64,000 bases of DNA, from positions 1,860,001-1,924,000 of the forward strand of contig OZ241916.1 of NCBI GenBank assembly GCA_965203865.1, written 5' to 3'. A program made the translations under genes and the position numbers. This document shows, piece by piece, positions 52,543 to 61,000 of this stretch. A model generated the notes under the pieces. The model was not told where the DNA came from, did not search any database, and saw only the letters and a program-made list of their open reading frames with translations. The stretch is from G965200765 sp965203865 (GTDB taxonomy: Bacteria; Pseudomonadota; Gammaproteobacteria; Arenicellales; JAJDZL01). Numbering within the stretch: the first letter of the stretch is position 1; each line of letters begins with the position of its first letter.

Positions 52543-53490
52543 TCACACTGTTCCGATAATTTTCACTTCCGGTTGCAAGCTGACACCATGTATCGCTTCA
52601 ACCTTTTCTCTTGCAAGTTCAATCAATCCTTCAATTTCAACTGCCTTTGCCTTACCGCGATTTTCAATAAAATTCGCATGCTTCGGTGAAATTCTCGCGT
52701 GTCCAATAGCATGGTTTTTCAACCCGGCAGACTCAATTAATTCAGCGGCATACCTGCCAGGCGGATTTTTGAAAACAGAACCTGCATTGGCAGTTTGCAC
52801 CGGTTGCGTTTCCATGCGTATCCTGAGCAACTTCTTTATTTCCTGCTTCCCTGCTTCCGCTGAATTTGGAACAAGATTGAACTCTGCTCCGGTAAACCAC
52901 TCATTTTCGGGCAATTTGCTGTAGCGATAGCCATATTCCACTTCTGAAGCACTTCTGCGATGACGTACAGAAGAACGATCAATCGTATCGGCGCACTGGA
53001 CAATTTCCCAGGTTTCACGACCAAAGCATCCCGCATTCATTGCCAAGGCACCTCCTACAGTGCCAGGAATACCAATAAAAAATTCAGAACCTGACAAAGC
53101 ATTTTTCACAGAGTATCTAGCCGCTTTCGCGCATGGAACCCCTGCCTCTGCGTATACAGAGTTGTCGCCACACCTGCTTATTCGGTCCAGTCCTTTCAAC
53201 GTCGAGATCACTACCCCGTCAAATCCACCGTCCCGTACCAGCATGTTGCTCCCAAGCCCGCACCACACAATTGGCATATCGCAGGGTATTCGCTTGATGA
53301 ATTCACTTAGGTCATCCGGCCCGGCCGGGGTATAGAACCACGCGGCAGCTCCACCGGTGCGCCAGCTTGTATGTCGGCTCATTGGCTCGTTTCTGCACAG
53401 TTTCCCATTCAAGCCCTGTGCAGAAATTTCCGCTACATGTTTCAAGTTTTTCTCCATAGCCATTTTTATGCGTGCATTATTTCCATGCAA
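52543..53490 (-). CDS. murB: UDP-N-acetylenolpyruvoylglucosamine reductase MurB
   Basis: A flavoenzyme that reduces UDP-GlcNAc-enolpyruvate to UDP-MurNAc. The protein (315 residues, type IIa-like) has the FAD motifs 'HTSWRTGGAAAWF' (about 40-52), 'GLGSNMLVRDGGFDGVVI' and 'GIPGTVGGALAMNAGCFG', with the catalytic 'NAGSVFKNPPG' and Glu in 'ISPKHANFIEN'. The ATG at 53490 overlaps murG by 25 bases. Internal ATG codons at 53463 and 53457 begin just after the murG stop and are equally credible. Between murG and murB most relatives have murC, which is absent here. Confidence 0.95.
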   Translation of the reverse strand: MHGNNARIKMAMEKNLKHVAEISAQGLNGKLCRNEPMSRHTSWRTGGAAAWFYTPAGPDDLSEFIKRIPCDMPIVWCGLGSNMLVRDGGFDGVVISTLKGLDRISRCGDNSVYAEAGVPCAKAARYSVKNALSGSEFFIGIPGTVGGALAMNAGCFGRETWEIVQCADTIDRSSVRHRRSASEVEYGYRYSKLPENEWFTGAEFNLVPNSAEAGKQEIKKLLRIRMETQPVQTANAGSVFKNPPGRYAAELIESAGLKNHAIGHARISPKHANFIENRGKAKAVEIEGLIELAREKVEAIHGVSLQPEVKIIGTV

Positions 53491-54542
53491 TGCTGAACAA
53501 AATCATCTGTTGCATTTGGTTTGGACAGTTCCCGAATCCGCCTTGAAAACTTCTCGAGCAAACTGCCGTCATTCATGAACTTTAGAAGTTCCTGCTTGAG
53601 TCTTTCAACTGAAAACTCGTGCTGTGTCAAGACGACTGCGCATTCATTTTTTGAAAGATGCTCCGCATTTAGTCGTTGATGGTCCCGAGCTGCATACGGG
53701 TAAGGAACCAAAATAGGCGGCAATCCAATTACTGCAATTTCTGCCAAGGTCATCGCACCGGCCCTTGAAATGACCAGATCAGCCCACAAGTAAGCCTGTG
53801 CCATGTCTTCAATATATTCTCTTACATCTGCCTCAATACCGAATTTGCGATAGTTTGCTGCAACATCCGAAAAGCAGTTCTTGCCCGTTTGATGCAGAAT
53901 CAAGGGACGCTGGTTTTCCGAAAGTTCTCCTATCGCTTGCGGAACAACTTCATTCAGTTGCTTTGCTCCCTGGCTACCGCCAATAACAAGAAGATGTAAA
54001 TTTCCAATTTCTTTCGGGCTGGTCTTTGTCCGGGAACTGGCGGCATCCAGAATCTCTTTCCTGACCGGTGTGCCAACAAAAATCGAGTTGCCCCTGATGC
54101 TGGTTTCAGCGAAACCGGTCAAAGTTCGACTAGATAGCGGCGCGAGCAATTGATTGGTTAAACCTGGAACAGTGTTTGACTCGTGTATTAATAACGGTCT
54201 TCGCAACAACCAGCTTGCGAAGCCCCCTGGACCGCAAACAAACCCGCCCATGCCGATGAGCAAGTCGGGTCGCCGCTTCAGGATAATTCGTGCACACTGC
54301 AGCAGAGAAACAGCAAGCCAAAACGGAATCGTTAGTAGTCGAACCACTCCAGAGCGCCAAACGCTTCGTATTGATACGGCTTCAAACTCAAAGCCCGCAT
54401 TCTTGGCTATTCTTGATTCAAGTCCGCCGCGCACTCCCATCCATACCACTTGAATGTCCAGCTTCTGAAGCGCATGCGCTACAGTCAATGCAGGATAGAT
54501 GTGCCCGCCGGTACCGCCAGCCATGACAATTACAGTATTCAT
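53466..54542 (-). CDS. murG: UDP-GlcNAc:lipid I GlcNAc transferase MurG
   Basis: A peripheral inner-membrane GT-B glycosyltransferase that converts lipid I to lipid II. The protein (358 residues) has 'MAGGTGGHIYPALTVA' (G loop 1, about 7-22), 'GMGGFVCGPGGFASWLL', 'HESNTVPGLTNQLL', 'VIGGSQGAKQLNEVVPQ' (G loop 3) and 'SRAGAMTLAEIAVIGLPPILVPYPYAARDHQ' read in segments. It overlaps ftsW by 4 bases and murB by up to 25. Confidence 0.97.
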   Translation of the reverse strand: MNTVIVMAGGTGGHIYPALTVAHALQKLDIQVVWMGVRGGLESRIAKNAGFEFEAVSIRSVWRSGVVRLLTIPFWLAVSLLQCARIILKRRPDLLIGMGGFVCGPGGFASWLLRRPLLIHESNTVPGLTNQLLAPLSSRTLTGFAETSIRGNSIFVGTPVRKEILDAASSRTKTSPKEIGNLHLLVIGGSQGAKQLNEVVPQAIGELSENQRPLILHQTGKNCFSDVAANYRKFGIEADVREYIEDMAQAYLWADLVISRAGAMTLAEIAVIGLPPILVPYPYAARDHQRLNAEHLSKNECAVVLTQHEFSVERLKQELLKFMNDGSLLEKFSRRIRELSKPNATDDFVQHCMEIMHA

Positions 54543-55699
54543 TGCTCCTGTCCACCCCTCAAGTTGCGGCTAATCGACAATACAATTCCGATAGCCGCAG
54601 AGTTGGCAATCAGGCTTGTTCCGCCGCCACTTAGAAAAGGCAGAGTCAAACCCTTGGTAGGCAATGCCCCCATATTAACTCCTATGTTGATCACAACAGA
54701 GATTGCAATCATGATTGCAATTCCCTGTGCCAGCGTCATTGAAAACATGTCGTTGTCCGCAGCCGCACACCAGGAAACATGGAAAATTCTCCATATCAGA
54801 GTGGCGTATAGACCAACAATAGTAAAAACACCCAGCAGTCCGGTTTCTTCCGCGATGATTGCAAACAGAAAATCCGAACCCGCGTAAGGCAGGTAAAACA
54901 ACTTCTGTACGCTTGTGCCTAGCCCTACCCCCAGTAGTTCACCGCGCCCGAATGCAATCAGAGACTGTACCAATTGAAATCCGGTGTTGAACGGATCTGC
55001 CCAAGGGTCGCGGAACGACATCCACCGAACCAGTCGATACGGTTCAAGCGCAACAAGCAACACAACTGCAATAACTCCGAAAGCAATAAAGATTGCTACA
55101 TGTGACTTTCGCATTCCACTAAGAAAAAGCATGCTGCCAAGAACAGCCGCCATAACGAATGCACTGCCAAAGTCCGGTTCAAGCAATAGCAAGACTGCGT
55201 AGACAAAGTAGAACAGCATTAGTGGTCCCACGTCGCGAATCAAGCTGTCCAGTTTGCCTCGGCGAAATGCCAAATAGTGAGCCGAGAACACTATAAATCC
55301 AATTTCAGCGAACTCGGAAGGTTGAAGATTCCATCCTCCGAGTGCAATCCAGCGCTGGCTGTTGTTAATTTTGCTTCCAATTCCTGGAATCAGCACAATT
55401 ACCAGAAGCACCGCTCCGCCCACAAGCAAGAATGGTGCCATTTTGCGAAGTCTTTTTGGATGAATCAAAGCTGCTGTGGTCATCGCTGCAAGCGCCAATA
55501 GCACATGTACTATGTGCTTCCGCAAGTAGACAAACGGATCTCCTGCATCATAGGCATGAGCAATGGTTGCAGAGTAGAAAGCGACTAATCCGCATGATAC
55601 GAGTACCAAGTAAACAATCAACAGCACAGGGTCCATTTCAATCCGCTGGCCCTTGATGCCGAGTTGCTTGGCGTGGTGCTTGTAGTGAGCAGCAATCAT
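54539..55699 (-). CDS. ftsW: Lipid II polymerase of the septum, FtsW
   Basis: A SEDS-family glycosyltransferase that polymerises septal peptidoglycan with FtsI. The protein (386 residues) has ten hydrophobic helices. Motifs are 'NNSQRWIALGGWNLQPSEFAEIG' (in part, about 112-134), 'LLLLEPDFGSAFV' with the catalytic Asp, 'RWMSFRDPWADPFNTGFQLVQSL' and the C-terminal 'LPTKGLTLPFLSGGGTSL'. It overlaps murG and murD by 4 bases each. Confidence 0.97.
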   Translation of the reverse strand: MIAAHYKHHAKQLGIKGQRIEMDPVLLIVYLVLVSCGLVAFYSATIAHAYDAGDPFVYLRKHIVHVLLALAAMTTAALIHPKRLRKMAPFLLVGGAVLLVIVLIPGIGSKINNSQRWIALGGWNLQPSEFAEIGFIVFSAHYLAFRRGKLDSLIRDVGPLMLFYFVYAVLLLLEPDFGSAFVMAAVLGSMLFLSGMRKSHVAIFIAFGVIAVVLLVALEPYRLVRWMSFRDPWADPFNTGFQLVQSLIAFGRGELLGVGLGTSVQKLFYLPYAGSDFLFAIIAEETGLLGVFTIVGLYATLIWRIFHVSWCAAADNDMFSMTLAQGIAIMIAISVVINIGVNMGALPTKGLTLPFLSGGGTSLIANSAAIGIVLSISRNLRGGQEQ

Positions 55700-57066
55700 T
55701 CGTTGTGGAACTCCTTTACCGCCTGATTGAAATGCTCCCCTCTTTGGCGAAAATCAATGAACATGTCGTAACTGACGCACGCCGGGGAGAACACAACCCC
55801 ATCTCCGTTCTGGGCCATTTCTGCAGCAACGCTCACGGCACCGTAGATGTCGTCAACATATCGAGTATCAACTGCTTTCTGTACTGACTTCCCAATCTGT
55901 TTCCGGTCTCGTCCGAATACAACACACCCCCGAAGTTTTCCGTTGACGGCCTTGGTCAACTTGGAGAAGTCGGTTCCTTTGTTTATGCCGCCGGCAATCA
56001 GTACTACAGATTCACCCGAAGACCGGATTGCAGCTATGGCCGCATCGACATTTGTTGATTTTGCATCATTGATCCAGTGAACTCCGTCCCAGCTTCCCAC
56101 ATTGTTGCAACAATACGGCAAGCCTTCAAACTTGGCAATTTCCTTGGTTGCAGCCGAAACGGAATACCCCGCAGAATCAGCCAATGCCATTGCTGCCAAA
56201 ATGTTCAGCTCATTGTGGCCGCCCTGCAAGATGCACTTGTTTACTGGAAGTATTTTCTGGGAGCCTTTGGCAAACCAGCGAACCCCTTTTACTTCAATGA
56301 TGCCGTAATCAAGCTCTCCTGGCGGCGTGTCCAAGCCGAACGAAATCGCTTTGCCCCTTATTCGGGCTTTACGACATGTAAAGTCATTTCGATTTATGAC
56401 TGGATATTTGGCACCGCGATAGACTTGAAGCAGCATCTCAGAGTATTCCTCATTTGAACGCTGCGAGTCGAGAATATTTGGAGCAATATTGAGTGCCACT
56501 GCCACATTCGCATTCATGGAACTGGACTGCTCAAGTTGCCCGGGAGACAATTCAAGAATATATACATCAGGCTCAGAGCCTGTTAGCAATTCAAGGGTGG
56601 TTGTCCCACCGGATCCTCCCTTGCGGACAGAGCCGCCATTGCTCCTGATGATCTGACACACCAGTGTCGCAACTGTGCTTTTTCCGTTAGTTCCGGAAAT
56701 TGCAATGACGGACCCTGAGCACTTTTCCATAAACAGGTCAAGATAACTCACGACTCTGGCACCGTATTTCTTTGCGATGCGAGCCACTTCGCCATTCTTG
56801 GCAACTCCTGGGCCGACCACAGCCAAGTCCGTGTGCAAAAATAGTCGAGGCTTGATCGGACCTTTGTGAAGAGGGATGCCAGGCAGTTCTCTGTGAAGTG
56901 CTTCTTCAAGAGGCGGGCTATCCCGGGTGTCCGCAACTTCGACTTCCCAGCCCTCCTCGAACAGGTAACTAGCACATGCCAGCCCACTTTTGCCCAGTCC
57001 GATTACAAGTGCATTACCAACAGAATCAATGAATTCATCAATATTTTGCTTATATGCCGGTTGCAT
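55696..57066 (-). CDS. murD: UDP-MurNAc-L-alanine:D-glutamate ligase MurD
   Basis: The Mur ligase that adds D-Glu to UDP-MurNAc-L-Ala. The protein (456 residues) has the N-terminal Rossmann domain 'ALVIGLGKSGLACASYL' (about 18-34), ATP loop 'VIAISGTNGKSTVATLV', the Mur ligase 'GGHNELNILAAMALA' and C-terminal 'WINDAKSTNVDAAIAAI'. The conserved Lys/Asp 'DAKSTN' marks MurD. The gene lies between mraY (22 bases) and ftsW (4-base overlap). Confidence 0.97.
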   Translation of the reverse strand: MQPAYKQNIDEFIDSVGNALVIGLGKSGLACASYLFEEGWEVEVADTRDSPPLEEALHRELPGIPLHKGPIKPRLFLHTDLAVVGPGVAKNGEVARIAKKYGARVVSYLDLFMEKCSGSVIAISGTNGKSTVATLVCQIIRSNGGSVRKGGSGGTTTLELLTGSEPDVYILELSPGQLEQSSSMNANVAVALNIAPNILDSQRSNEEYSEMLLQVYRGAKYPVINRNDFTCRKARIRGKAISFGLDTPPGELDYGIIEVKGVRWFAKGSQKILPVNKCILQGGHNELNILAAMALADSAGYSVSAATKEIAKFEGLPYCCNNVGSWDGVHWINDAKSTNVDAAIAAIRSSGESVVLIAGGINKGTDFSKLTKAVNGKLRGCVVFGRDRKQIGKSVQKAVDTRYVDDIYGAVSVAAEMAQNGDGVVFSPACVSYDMFIDFRQRGEHFNQAVKEFHNE

Positions 57067-57088
57067 GGTTGATTCCTCCTTCCAATGA

Positions 57089-58171
57089 TCAACGAATTTT
57101 CAGGGTAGCGAGTCCAACCAAAACCAAGACCAACGCGCCTATCCAAAAACGCACGGTGATTCGAGGTTCAGGCCAACCCTTAAGTTCAAAGTGATGATGC
57201 AGTGGGCTCATTAGCCATACCCGTTTCCCAAACAGATTGAATGAAACCACTTGCATAATTACAGAAATCGTCTCGAGTACAAAGATGCCGCTCATAATGA
57301 TGAATACAATTTCTTGCCGCACAATGACTGCAACAACTGCAACTGCAGCGCCTAGCGACATGGAGCCAATATCTCCCATGAAAATTTGCGCGGGATAGCA
57401 GTTAAAGTACAAAAATGCCAAGCCCGCCCCAACCAGCGAGGCGCAAAACACCAGGAGTTCGCCAGCACCTTCGACAAACGGAATTGACAGATAATCTGAA
57501 AACTGTGCATGCCCTGTTGAATAGGCAAATATCGCAAGACCGCCCGCAACCAGCACCACTGGCATGATTGCCAAGCCGTCCAGGCCATCAGTTAAATTCA
57601 CGGCATTGGAAGTTCCGACCAGAACTAGCATTGAAATCGGAATGAACCATAGGCCCAAAGCGAGCGATACATCCTTGAAAAACGGAACAATGTAAGCAAC
57701 TTCCTGGGGTGCGGCAGCAGTTTGATAAAGAATAGTTGACACTAGAAACGCCGCAAGGATTTGAGACAAGAATTTCTGACGAACCGTCAATCCTACGGAA
57801 TTGCCGCGTTTCAGTTTTAGATAGTCGTCAACCATTCCAATCAGGGCAAACGCAATTACCGCAGCAAGTGCAATCCATACGAATCTGGTGGACAAGTCTG
57901 CCCAGAGCAGTGTTGAAATCGTGATTGAGATGACGATAAGCAGGCCGCCCATTGTCGGTGTTCCCTTTTTGGGAGAGTGAAACGGCACATCGTCTTCGCG
58001 AACAACTTGTCCGATATTCAACTCTTGCAGTTTTCTGATAATCCAAGGACCCGAAGCAATGCCAATTCCAAGCGCAGTCAGCACACCGCAAACTCCGCGG
58101 AATGTCAGATAGCGAAAGACATTAAATACCGAAAAGTCATCCGCAAGAGATAAGAAAAAAGCTGTTAGCAT
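57089..58171 (-). CDS. mraY: Phospho-MurNAc-pentapeptide translocase MraY
   Basis: An inner-membrane enzyme with ten transmembrane helices that transfers phospho-MurNAc-pentapeptide to undecaprenyl phosphate, making lipid I. The length of 360 residues is exact for the family. The catalytic aspartates lie in 'MVDDYLKL' (Asp115/Asp116 region) and 'FMGDIGSMSLG'. 'NAVNLTDGLDGLAIMP' and 'MSPLHHHFELKGWPE' are family hallmarks. It overlaps murF by 7 bases. Confidence 0.98.
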   Translation of the reverse strand: MLTAFFLSLADDFSVFNVFRYLTFRGVCGVLTALGIGIASGPWIIRKLQELNIGQVVREDDVPFHSPKKGTPTMGGLLIVISITISTLLWADLSTRFVWIALAAVIAFALIGMVDDYLKLKRGNSVGLTVRQKFLSQILAAFLVSTILYQTAAAPQEVAYIVPFFKDVSLALGLWFIPISMLVLVGTSNAVNLTDGLDGLAIMPVVLVAGGLAIFAYSTGHAQFSDYLSIPFVEGAGELLVFCASLVGAGLAFLYFNCYPAQIFMGDIGSMSLGAAVAVVAVIVRQEIVFIIMSGIFVLETISVIMQVVSFNLFGKRVWLMSPLHHHFELKGWPEPRITVRFWIGALVLVLVGLATLKIR

Positions 58172-59517
58172 GATGGTTCCCCTATCAATTTGTGAACAAC
58201 TTGCTCCATTTTCATTCCACGCGAGCCCTTGACCAGTATCGTGGTCCCAGAATCTACTTCTGCGACCAGATCCGACACAATTTCTTCGTGTGACATATAG
58301 TGTTTTGCCCCGCGCCCGAATTCCTTTGCTGTTGCTTCGCTCAGCTTGCCAATCGCATAGATTCTGCCAATTCCGGCTTGCCGAGCCTGACCGCCGGCTT
58401 CGCGATGAAATTCCTCGGCGTTATCTCCCAATTCAAGCATGTCCCCCATAACCAGACGACGGTCGCCGCCAACACTTGCCAATACATCAAGCGCCGCCTT
58501 AAGTGACGCAGGATTGGCATTGTAGGTATCATCAATCAGGTCGCCGCCTGCGAAGTGCTGGCGCAAGCGTAATCGCCCTTCCACGTGATTGACAGATTCC
58601 AAGCCTGCTTTCACTTGTTCCAGGGAAGCACCCGAAGCAAGACCGGCAGCGGCGGCAGCGGCAGCGTTCTTGACATTGTGCAATCCTGCAAGATTCAACT
58701 TGAATTGAACTTCGCCTGCAAACGTGCTGAGCAAAACTTCGCTGGAGAACTTGTCCAGCTTGACTTCAGCCGCGACATCGGCTGACTTGTCTGTACCAAA
58801 AGTCAAGATGCTATTTTGCTGTGCCTGCTTCCGCCACAACTCGATATACTGGTCATCCGCATTCAAGACTGCAGTTCCATTGTTCCCCAGGCCTGATATG
58901 ATCATTCCTTTTTCGGCGGCAATCTTCTCTACAGATTTCAGGTTTTGCAAATGCGCAGAATTGGCATTTGTAATTATTACCGTCGTCGGCAATGCGATTT
59001 TCGCGAGATACTCGATCTCTCCTACTTGATTCATTCCAATTTCAACGGCGGCAAATTTGTGTTCTGCTCGCAAGCGAAGCAGTGACAGCGGCAATCCAAT
59101 CGCATTGTTAAAATTTCCGTGGGAAACCATGCCCGGCCCTGTATGCCTGAGAATGCTGCCAACCATTTCTTTCACTGTAGTCTTTCCATTCGACCCGGTC
59201 ACTGCAACTACCGGAAAGTTGAATCGCCGCCTCCAGTTCGCTGCCAATTTCCCCAGAGACAATTCGGTATTTTCAACAACTACCTGAGGCAGTTCTCCTT
59301 CAAGCCGGTTGTCAACAAGCACCCCGGCAGCTCCTTTGCGAATGGCTTCAAGCACAAATTTATGGCCGTCGAAACGCTCGCCCCGCAAAGCAACAAACAA
59401 CTCGCCCCCGGAAACACTCCTGGAATCGGATACAACAGCGTTGATTCCCGCATCCGCACCAATTCGGGTTCCTTTTACAGCACTTGCAAGTTCAGACATT
59501 TTCATCATTCTGTACAA
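58165..59517 (-). CDS. murF: UDP-MurNAc-tripeptide:D-Ala-D-Ala ligase MurF
   Basis: The last cytoplasmic Mur ligase, which adds D-Ala-D-Ala to complete the pentapeptide. The protein (450 residues) has 'VSDSRSVSGGELFVALRGERFDGHKF' at residues about 28-53 (in part), the ATP loop 'AVTGSNGKTTVKEMV', 'HGNFNNAIGLPLSLLRL', 'DDTYNANPASLKAAL' and 'GDMLELGDNAEEFH'. The product needs D-Ala-D-Ala made by Ddl, whose gene is missing from this cluster. It overlaps murE by 13 bases and mraY by 7. Confidence 0.97.
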   Translation of the reverse strand: MYRMMKMSELASAVKGTRIGADAGINAVVSDSRSVSGGELFVALRGERFDGHKFVLEAIRKGAAGVLVDNRLEGELPQVVVENTELSLGKLAANWRRRFNFPVVAVTGSNGKTTVKEMVGSILRHTGPGMVSHGNFNNAIGLPLSLLRLRAEHKFAAVEIGMNQVGEIEYLAKIALPTTVIITNANSAHLQNLKSVEKIAAEKGMIISGLGNNGTAVLNADDQYIELWRKQAQQNSILTFGTDKSADVAAEVKLDKFSSEVLLSTFAGEVQFKLNLAGLHNVKNAAAAAAAGLASGASLEQVKAGLESVNHVEGRLRLRQHFAGGDLIDDTYNANPASLKAALDVLASVGGDRRLVMGDMLELGDNAEEFHREAGGQARQAGIGRIYAIGKLSEATAKEFGRGAKHYMSHEEIVSDLVAEVDSGTTILVKGSRGMKMEQVVHKLIGEPSC

Positions 59518-60992
59518 CTCAAAATATTCTGGATCACTTCCCGGTCTTTGAACCGGTGAATCTGATTGCGGTAGATTTGTGTTGATTCATGCCCCTTGCC
59601 GGCAACCAATACAGTGTCATTCGTATCAGCATTGGATATGGCATGCTGAATTGCCTTCAGGCGATCATGCTCCACTACTGGCTTCGTCTTCATTCCTGCC
59701 AGAATTTCTTCAACGATTTTTTCCGGGCTTTCAGAACGCGGGTTGTCATCGCAAAGAATCACTTGATCAGCCAGTTTTTCTGCAACTCTTCCCATTCGGG
59801 GTCGTTTCAAGCGGTCCCGGTCTCCGCCGCAACCAAACACGCACCAAAGTGAGCCTTGGGTCGTCAACTCCCGCAAACTCGTGAGAGCCAATTCAATGCC
59901 TTCCGGAGTATGGGCGTAATCCACATAGATATTTGGCTGTTCCGGCTTGCTTGAAATTTTTTCCATTCTCCCGGGTACAGGATTCAATGTTTCAAGCGTT
60001 TTGGCAATTTCGGAAGCTTCAATTCCAAGTGCATAAAGAACCGCGGCAACAGCCGTGATATTTATGTCGTTAATACGTCCATGCAATTTCGACTGGATGG
60101 CGAACTGCTTGGCATCAATCAACAGAGAAACTTCCAGTCCATTATCGTCTGGACGTGTATTCAACAATTGAACATCGGATTTGTTTTTTCCGTACGTAAT
60201 TACGCGTTTCGCACGAGTGATCTTCGCCAGTTCCCGACCAAACTCATCGTCCATGTTCAGAACTGCACAGGAAGACATCTCATTCTCGAAAAGTTTCGCC
60301 TTCGAAGAACGATAGTTTTCTAGCGAGCCATGGTAATCAAGGTGGTCATGAGACAAATTTGTAAACACTACTGTATTGAATCTTGTTCCTGAGGTTCGCG
60401 ACTGATCCAAAGCATGTGAAGAAACTTCCAATATCGCGTACTGTGCGCCCGCTTCCAACAACTGAGCCAATTGAGATTGAAGCGCTACCGGATCAGGAGT
60501 AGTAAGCTGGCTGGAAGTAAGATTGCCTGTGGTGCCAACTCCCAGCGTTCCGATAATTCCGCTACACCTTTCCAGTTCTTCCAGCGCATGCGCTGTCAAC
60601 CATGCGCATGTACTCTTTCCATTTGTTCCGGTAATCCCGACAACATTCAAATTGCTGGATGGCATGCCGTAAAACCTGTCCGCGATGTAGCCAACCTTGC
60701 TTTTCAGATTTGCTACGCCAATGCAGGGTATCTTGCATTTTTCAGGTTGCGGCCAATTCAGGGACTCATAGGCTACTGCGGATGCACCGGACTGAATAGC
60801 CTGGTCAATGTGATTTCTCCCATCACTACAACTACCGGGCACTGCAAAATATAAAGTGCCGTCTTCTACCATTCTGCTGTCCATGCTCAGATTCTGAATC
60901 AAAGGATTGCCGGAAATTCCGGAACCATTGAAATCCGCCATAACTGCACGCAATGGCATTCCTTGGTCAACCTTGTTCAATTCTGGAATCAT
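59505..60992 (-). CDS. murE: UDP-MurNAc-tripeptide synthetase MurE (meso-DAP type)
   Basis: This ligase adds meso-diaminopimelate to UDP-MurNAc-L-Ala-D-Glu. The protein (495 residues) has 'DSRMVEDGTLYFAVPG' (about 37-52), the ATP loop 'VGITGTNGKSTCAWL', 'VDYAHTPEGIELAL' and the DAP-specific 'DDNPRSESPEKI'. The DNPR motif distinguishes meso-DAP enzymes from lysine-adding MurE. The wall is therefore of the usual Gram-negative type. It lies 8 bases after ftsI. Confidence 0.97.
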   Translation of the reverse strand: MIPELNKVDQGMPLRAVMADFNGSGISGNPLIQNLSMDSRMVEDGTLYFAVPGSCSDGRNHIDQAIQSGASAVAYESLNWPQPEKCKIPCIGVANLKSKVGYIADRFYGMPSSNLNVVGITGTNGKSTCAWLTAHALEELERCSGIIGTLGVGTTGNLTSSQLTTPDPVALQSQLAQLLEAGAQYAILEVSSHALDQSRTSGTRFNTVVFTNLSHDHLDYHGSLENYRSSKAKLFENEMSSCAVLNMDDEFGRELAKITRAKRVITYGKNKSDVQLLNTRPDDNGLEVSLLIDAKQFAIQSKLHGRINDINITAVAAVLYALGIEASEIAKTLETLNPVPGRMEKISSKPEQPNIYVDYAHTPEGIELALTSLRELTTQGSLWCVFGCGGDRDRLKRPRMGRVAEKLADQVILCDDNPRSESPEKIVEEILAGMKTKPVVEHDRLKAIQHAISNADTNDTVLVAGKGHESTQIYRNQIHRFKDREVIQNILSCTE

Positions 60993-61000
60993 GCTGCACC

